From Solanum dulcamara (Eukaryota > Streptophyta > Magnoliopsida > Solanales > Solanaceae): a stretch of 64,000 bases of DNA. A program made the translations under genes and the position numbers. Below the pieces are notes generated by a model that made no database searches, had not been told where the DNA came from, and saw only the letters and a program-made list of their open reading frames with translations. Below, piece by piece: positions 57,588 to 64,000 of the stretch. Position 1 is the first letter of the stretch; every line of letters begins with the position of its first letter. The DNA lies in assembly GCF_947179165.1 (NCBI RefSeq), contig NC_077241.1, positions 30,747,246 through 30,811,245 of the forward strand, in the 5' to 3' direction.

Positions 57588-60500
57588 CTTGCGGGCATGA
57601 AATGCATCCCTCTGAAGAGAGGGAGGGTCAGTACGAAATATCTACTGAGTATGTAAGCATAAAACACCATAACGAGATTACAGTTGGAACAGGGATGTAG
57701 GGGACAAGTATAACAATTAACCCATTACCGTGCTTGCATCTTATACAGTAAAATCACTTTCATCATAATATCATATCACCATCTCTTTTCATCATATATA
57801 TCACTTCATCGTGTTATCTTATACGGCATAATCTTATCGTATATGTCATCATAGTACATTCAGTCCACTATGGGGCTCGGGGTTACAAGTGTATCCCTAT
57901 ATTTTCATATGCATGCCTACGTAAGTATTCATCCCTTAAGTGAGGGACCCGGTGAAAGAGTAGTGTACATAACGTACCGCACTCGGCCCCTTTATATGAC
58001 TCAGTGCCATTATCACATAGTAAAATATACTGAGGATCATTTGGCCCAATCCATAATTTAAAATAATACCGAGGAATGTACGGCTCAATCCACATTTTCA
58101 TCATATCATCATATATACATATCCGGCCCAGGACTCAGTGAATAACTTCATCACATACGGCATCATCGTATGCTTCAACTTCATCGTATATGATATTTCA
58201 TGATCGTATACTTCATACATACATATATATAGCCAGTCGGGGACTTGGTGAAGGAGTGATAAAGCTGTGCACGATAATATTCCCGGTCCATCATAGGACT
58301 CGGTGAAAGAAGGGTTACCGTATGCACGAGTAGAGTAGTGAGAAACCATATGCAACTAGGCCATCTCTTGAGACTCAATAAAACAGTCAAGTAAACCGTC
58401 ACTTGAAGACCAGAGAAGTAATTCTCTAAGGTACCCTTTAGATGTTATTAGGGATTACATCAATTAGGGCCTTAGGACCATAGGCGTGTACCAAGATAAT
58501 GCCACACAGTTTATGCAATCAAAGACACAACTTATGCAATCAGACACATAGCTTATGCAATCAGAGATACAGCTTATGCAATTAGAGACATTTATCCTCT
58601 CAGAGCTTTTCAAAATAAGAGCTTATATCTCCACTTACTATTCAACATATAGATGGCTCAAGAGTAGTAATTTAACTACTTTAGGACCCTTAGTATTCAG
58701 AAGTAACTACAAGTCATGAATTATATCCGAAACCTATAAATGGAACTACCTCTAAACTCATATCAGACATCATTTCACTTACCTTAAGTGATTTCAACGA
58801 AAGAAGGAGATAGGCCTTATATGTACTACTCTTCATCCTACAAAAGACTTAAAAGGCGATGAGTCCACTTAGTGCAGGAGTTCTAACATCCAAAAGTGAA
58901 CAAGGTTCTTGACTCATACTCAGAGCTTTATGAATGGAATGACTCCCAAGTTTCGTATAGATATAACTTAAGGCTAAGACATGCCAAAAGAAAGAAAGGG
59001 TAAGCTTCACATACCTTTTGTGGATTAACTGTAACCCAGCTCGCCTCGTTATCTCCTTGACCTATTAACATGAGAGTAATACTAAGGTTAATAACCTTTC
59101 ACTTTTAAATTTCCAACTCTACAACCAAGTACCCATAGGAATCGTTTCCTTATCCAATACCCTCGACTAGTTTGTTACTAGTTCCGAAGTTACCAAAAAT
59201 TGGGCAGCATTTCCCCTATAACATTAACTCTCTGAGATTTCAACTCGGCCACCGTATCAACAACCATACCAACAACAACAACCAGAAGCATATACATAAG
59301 TAAATTACTTCAACATTACACAATACAAACTCCAAATAACTCACCCGAAGCTACGATATCAAAATAGAGTTTTTAATCTTTATTTCGCGAAATCTTTAAC
59401 AATACAAAACGGAGGGTCATGTGGCTGAAAAAAGCAGTACCCACACCCCTTTTAGAACACTTTCCATCCCTGCAACACTCCATCCAACAAGCAGCAACCG
59501 CAGCACCACAATCGCAACACACTACTCGACTTTGATTTAACTACGACGACTTCAATTTAGTTTGTTCCTAACGTCAACCATCCTTATGCAATTTTTCCAC
59601 CTCCAACCTTGTTTAAGACATTTAATATACCACCTAAAAACATCATAAACTCCAATTTTAAAGGGAAAACCTTACCTTACCCAAAATTCGCCAAAACTTG
59701 CCAAAACTCACCTCGGAAGCTCTCCTAGCGTGGCTAGAACTTTGGGGCTGTTTGCTAACGTTTTGGGGCTGCTCCAAACCATAAATTTTCATTAATAACA
59801 CCTTCATAACATCTTGGTATACCCTAGATAATTAATTCATGGAACGAAATCGGAGAACTTACCTTTTTGGCTCCAAATCTGTGGCTCTCTTTCTCAAGTT
59901 TAAGGTTCCTCTTCTCTCTTTTTCTTTCTAGACTTTTCTTCTCTTTTCCTTTACCTAGATATTTTTGTGGAAGAATGAATTTTTTTTTGGAGATAAGGAT
60001 GACTTATAATATATATACATATATGCCACCTTATGGGGGAGTGACACATGTCAACCCCTAAGTGGTGACACATGTCAAGCCCTTATTGGCCCAACGTACC
60101 ATGCCTTCCAACCAAGGGCTGCCACATGGAAGGTGGGGTCCACCTCCTTGCTCTAAATGCTGACACATGGTACTCTCCCTTACTATCGTGTGGCACTCTC
60201 TCATGCTCCACGTGTCACTCTCTTTTCCTCCTTGTAGGTTCGTAATCTCATCTTACTTTACGAACCTATGTAATCCTTGCTATGTAAGCTTGGTATGCAC
60301 TCAAGTAGATTAAGTATGTAAGATTTCCAAATTGGTAGCTTACATAAATAAGTCGAGTCCTATGACTTATTATTCGGTCTCCAACTTCTTCCGGATTCTT
60401 ATAACTCTATCTCCAATCTTCTCTACTATGGGGTATCGTATTCTCCTTTCCTTAGAGTTGTTTGATAGAGTTATAGATTACCTGGCTCACATGGTAACTC

Positions 60501-60667
60501 TTAAGAAGCTTAAGAGTTCTTAAGAAGGCTTAAGAAGCTTTAAGAAACTTTAGGAAACTTTAGGAAACCTTAAGAAATTTAGGAGGCTTACGATCCTTCC
60601 AAGAACTTAAGAGCCTTTCAAGAGACTTAAGAATGTGTTCCAAAGTACAAAAGTACGAGGTGTAACA
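57588..60667 (-). repeat. Long LTR, minus strand, 3' truncated
   Basis: It starts inside the GC-hairpin region (reversed 'tttcatgcccgcaag', hairpin at 57608-57623). It runs through a zone of repeated GGACTCGGTGAA-type modules (57840-58340), a four-copy 21-bp repeat (58505-58590) and the reversed splice-donor region near 59862, to the U3 start with the CTTAAG array (60500-60620). It ends GTACGAGGTGTAACA at 60667. Roughly the last 500-600 bp of the LTR are missing. Confidence 0.8.
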
Positions 60668-60843
60668 GTAGATTGTGTGTTCTGGATGTTGATGGTCTTC
60701 GAGATAGAATCATGCCAGAGGCCCATAGCTTAAAATATTCAATTCATATAGGTTCCACAAATATATCTCATAACTTAAGAGAAGTCTAATGCTGGAGTGG
60801 CATGAAGAGAGATATTGGAGACTTTATCTCTAACTGCCGAAAT
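60668..60843 (+). pseudogene. Integrase zinc-binding fragment, family C
   Basis: The plus strand reads a VLDVDGLRDRIMPEAHSLKYS-like stretch, then NISHNLREV and GMKRDIGDFISNCRNC, the HHCC domain of a family-C-like integrase (compare 37550-37740). Only about 175 bp survive, sandwiched between two minus-strand LTRs. Confidence 0.75.
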
Positions 60844-63752
60844 TGTCATGACCTAACCCCGTAGGCCGTGACTGGGGTCTGACCTGGACCCCCCGTGTAC
60901 CTAGCTATCAACTGTGGTCAAATTGAACTGTAAATAAAACAATATCATATAACAGAGCCCCACTGGCGATAACATTTTCATAAACCTGTAGCCATTTTAG
61001 TTTGTATCACAACATGATAAGGCACGTAAGCCGACAAGGCTGCCATAACATAATAACATATATCATATATCATATATCATATGGACCCAGCTGAATCAAA
61101 CTGACATACACAACCCACATATACATGTCTGCAGACCTCTAAAAATATAAATGACAACATATGGCGGGATAGGACCCCCGCCGTACACCCGAATGGACAA
61201 AACAATTTTATACATCTGTGGACAGTATCAAAAACTAGGCCCCGATATAATGGAGCCTCTTCCAGCTGAGCTGTGTGGAATTCTAAGCTGATGGACTCCC
61301 AAAACCTATATCTGTACCTGCGGGCATAAACGCAGCCCCCCGAGAAAAGGGGTCAGTACGACATATGTATTCAGTATGTAAAACATAACATGATACAACT
61401 GGAAGCATATCTGAAGTAGAGAAGTAGGGGATAAAATGTCAAATTAGAAACCGGTACTTGGAAAAGTAAAATCATGCATGCTCAAACTTTTAATATAGCC
61501 GGCCCTATTAGGGATCTGGTGAATCATATTTGTAGTATCAGTATCAGGCCCCGTGCCATCGTCACCTTATTACAACACATCATCATAGTATCAGTATCAG
61601 GCCCCGTGCTATTATCACCTTATTACAATACATCATCATCATATATATACATACAAATGTCGGCCCTCTAGCGAGGGACTCGGTGAACAATGCAGTGAAT
61701 TGCACGAATCTGATAACCAGCCCGGGACTCAGAGAAGAAATGTTATAGTATACACAAGTAGAGTAGTGAGAAACAAAAAAAAGTTTAAATCATTATCTGA
61801 GACTCAATGAGGTCATCAAGTGAATCATCACTTGGGGATCAGTGCAGAAGGTATCTGATGTATACTCTCTAACTGTCACTAAGGACAATGTAAAAAGGAG
61901 TTTTTGGAAATCTTAGACATATACCAATGTGAAATATCTTATAGCAGTCCGAGCATTGGTTATCTTAGAGCCTTTCTTTTTTACAAACAAGAGCTTAGTC
62001 GAATCAATTATTATACAGTCATATAGAAAACTCGAGGATAGCAGCTTACTACTTTAAAGTTTAATCATTCAAAAGTGAGTGCGGGTCCTAAAGTCATATT
62101 CAGAACCTAGGAATGGAATTACCCCCAAAGCTCATATCATATCCGGCTTACAGCTAAGACATGCCAAAAGAGAAAAGATAGGCTTTACATACCTATACCA
62201 AAAACATACCAAGAGAAGCTTCACATATCTCTTGTGAGTTACTCTTTATCCCGTTCGCCTCATCGTCCTTTGAACCTATTCAACATGAGAGTAATACGAA
62301 TATCAACCACTCTTAGCTTTCCAGCATCTTAGGTTGCACCTTAGCATTCCTAGAATCTATTTCCTTGTCCGTCTCTTCGACTAGTTCTTTAATTAGGTAA
62401 GGCATTAACGAAAATTGGGCAGCACCTCCCCTATAATGTGCCCTATTCGAATTTCCAATCACACCCTTAATAACTACAGCCAACCAACAACAACAACCTG
62501 TAACATATATACAAGCAATTCACACCAACATTACACAATACAAACCCCAAACAACTCACTCAAAACTATCAAAACGTGAATTCTGGACAGCTTACTATTT
62601 TACCTTGTCGCTTTGTTTCGAAGGGGTAATTGAGGGAAACAGGATTTACGTCCTCCATGAAAGTTATAGACATTTGTCTTAGGGTCGCATAAAATTTTGA
62701 ATCACCCCTACATCAATTCTGTACAAAACGATATGCCCAAAACACCAACAGCAGTCCGTGTAAGATTTCCAAAACCAAAATTTGGACAGTACCTCCTCTA
62801 CATTTCATCACCCTTTTTCGAAAAGATCAAAGAAAAACTGGATTTTAAAATATAAATTAAAGTTATAGACATATGAAATACCTTTCCAAAATATATTAAA
62901 TCACCCGAAACGAAGCTGTACACAAAATGTTATACCAATATTACTAACAACTGTCCCTTCTAAAAACGGGTTTGTTACCTAGTTTTTAATTCCGTAGACA
63001 TCGTAAGATACATATATACACCTCCATGTGGTTGAGGAATACCATAGATAATTAATTCACGGAGGAAAATTAGAAAACTTACCTTTAATCTTCCAAACCC
63101 ATGGCTGCCTTTCTCTCATGTTTCTCTCTTATTTTGGTTGCTGGAGTTTCAGATCCAAATGGAATAAGAATGACTTAATAGTCATCCAAATACACATATA
63201 TACCCCTCTTTAGAAGGTGCCACATAGCAGCCCCTTAGGGGTGACATATGGCAGCCCCCTAGGATGCCACCTAGGCTCATGCAGCCTATCACACGCCACC
63301 ACATAGCAGCGGGGTCCACCCCCCCAAGCAGGTAGGTGAGTCACCTGCTTGCTTGAGGTACTTGCTTGTCATCTTCTTGCTTGTCACCTGCTTGCTTCAC
63401 TTTCATAAGTTTGGAAACTAGTTTTTGCTCCCTCTCGTAGGCTCGTCACCTCACCTTATTTTAAGAGCCTATGTAATCCGTGCTACGCAGATTTGGTATG
63501 TCCTCCAGTAGCTCAAGTATATAAGACTTTTATATTAATATCTTACATAGGTAAATCGAGTCCTAAGACTCATTACTTGGCCTCCAATTCCTTTCAGATT
63601 CTTACGACTCTATTTCCAACCTTTCCTACTATGGGGTATCATATTTTCCCTTCCTTAGAGTCGTTTGATAGTGTCGTAGATTACCCGTCTCACATGCTAA
63701 CTTCTAAGGAACTTTAAGAGACATTCTGAGTTTAATAGTGTGGGGTGTAAGA
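60844..63752 (-). repeat. Complete or near-complete LTR (about 2.9 kb), minus strand
   Basis: It starts TGTCATGACCTAACCCC (LTR end in reverse) and ends GTGTGGGGTGTAAGA at 63752, whose reverse complement TCTTACACCCC shows a TG-to-TC change at the terminus. A reversed PPT follows. Two copies of the 53-bp unit are at 61530-61640, the GC hairpin near 61335-61355 and a palindrome near 63325-63355. It is the 3' LTR of the minus-strand element entering from the right. Confidence 0.8.
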
Positions 63753-64000
63753 TCCTTCCCCCCTTTAGAACATTCGTCCCCGAATGTTAAACAAAACTTC
63801 TCTTAGCACCTTATACAAATTGTAGGGAGATTTTTTATTGTTTCCCCAACACATACTTCCATCCAAGTACTTAATATATGAGTTTCAGGAGTTTCAGGAG
63901 TTGGGGTTACCTGCAGACATCGGGAATAGGTGCGAATATTTATGTTTCATATTCTCTTCAGCTTCCCCGGTCATCCTCTTTCTGGTTTTGGTGCTGCCAC
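63753..64000 (-). pseudogene. Chromodomain tail, 3' UTR and PPT of minus-strand element (cut by window edge)
   Basis: The reversed PPT AAAGGGGGGAAGGA is directly beside the LTR. Reading the minus strand from 64000, a chromodomain tail RKRMTGEAEENMKHKYSHL is visible at about 63915-63985. The rest of pol lies beyond the window. Confidence 0.8.

Noticed and set aside
1..64000. Host protein-coding genes, tRNA genes, satellite DNA or CRISPR arrays
   Set aside because: Nothing with exon-like coding structure outside gag-pol, no A/B-box tRNA cloverleaf, no long satellite array; CRISPR is not expected in a plant nucleus and no spacer-repeat pattern is present.

Overview
This is 64 kb of plant nuclear DNA built almost entirely from LTR retrotransposons. 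I see no host gene, no tRNA gene and no CRISPR array. The dominant sequence is a Ty3/Gypsy chromovirus superfamily of the Tekay/Del type. Its features are very long LTRs (about 3.1-3.4 kb when complete), a primer-binding site matching initiator tRNA-Met, a purine-rich tract just before the 3' LTR, the gag / protease / reverse transcriptase / RNase H / integrase order, and a C-terminal chromodomain. Protein and LTR style suggest an asterid dicot, most likely Solanaceae, in repeat-rich pericentromeric DNA; that taxonomic call is inference.

Layout. 1-4188: remains of a minus-strand element (chromodomain and integrase tail, leader, long LTR) butted against the tail of a plus-strand element. 4189-16499: a plus-strand chain LTR-internal-LTR-internal-LTR, with most internals reduced to non-coding, LARD-like spacers. 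14491-16499 is one such internal; its pol is replaced by a 103-bp 5S rRNA-derived segment fused to the chromodomain tail. 16500-24457: an LTR, then an inverted (minus) element with a capsid-deleted mini-gag and decayed integrase, then a small plus LTR remnant. 24458-31956: the best element, with a complete 3.13-kb LTR and gag-pol broken by stops; it ends abruptly inside integrase.

At 31956 the sequence jumps back to the equivalent of about 14536 and runs through the same series again to about 48382. This is a tandem segmental duplication of about 17.4 kb. Unit 1 lost about 3.3 kb holding a second Gypsy family (family C, short LTRs); unit 2 keeps it at 35818-38911. Unit 2 lost about 4.2 kb of LTR, gag, protease and RT. 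Only unit 2 reaches the 3' LTR (49170-52288), whose flank TATAC matches the 5' flank at 45066-45070, proving one original insertion into an older LARD-like element that resumes at 52289.

52289-57587: the tail of that older element and two tandem LTRs. 57588-64000: two minus-strand LTRs around a family-C integrase scrap, and the 3' end of another minus-strand chromovirus.

All protein-coding parts are pseudogenes; the first catalytic Asp of the RT FIDD box is Asn in both copies. The most interesting items are the 5S rRNA capture (it starts exactly at 5S nucleotide 1, as expected if reverse transcription ran off the end of the RNA), the duplication with microhomology, covarying hairpins after the PBS and inside the LTR, a conserved palindrome with 10-bp arms in U3, and conserved splice-donor sites downstream of the LTR promoter.
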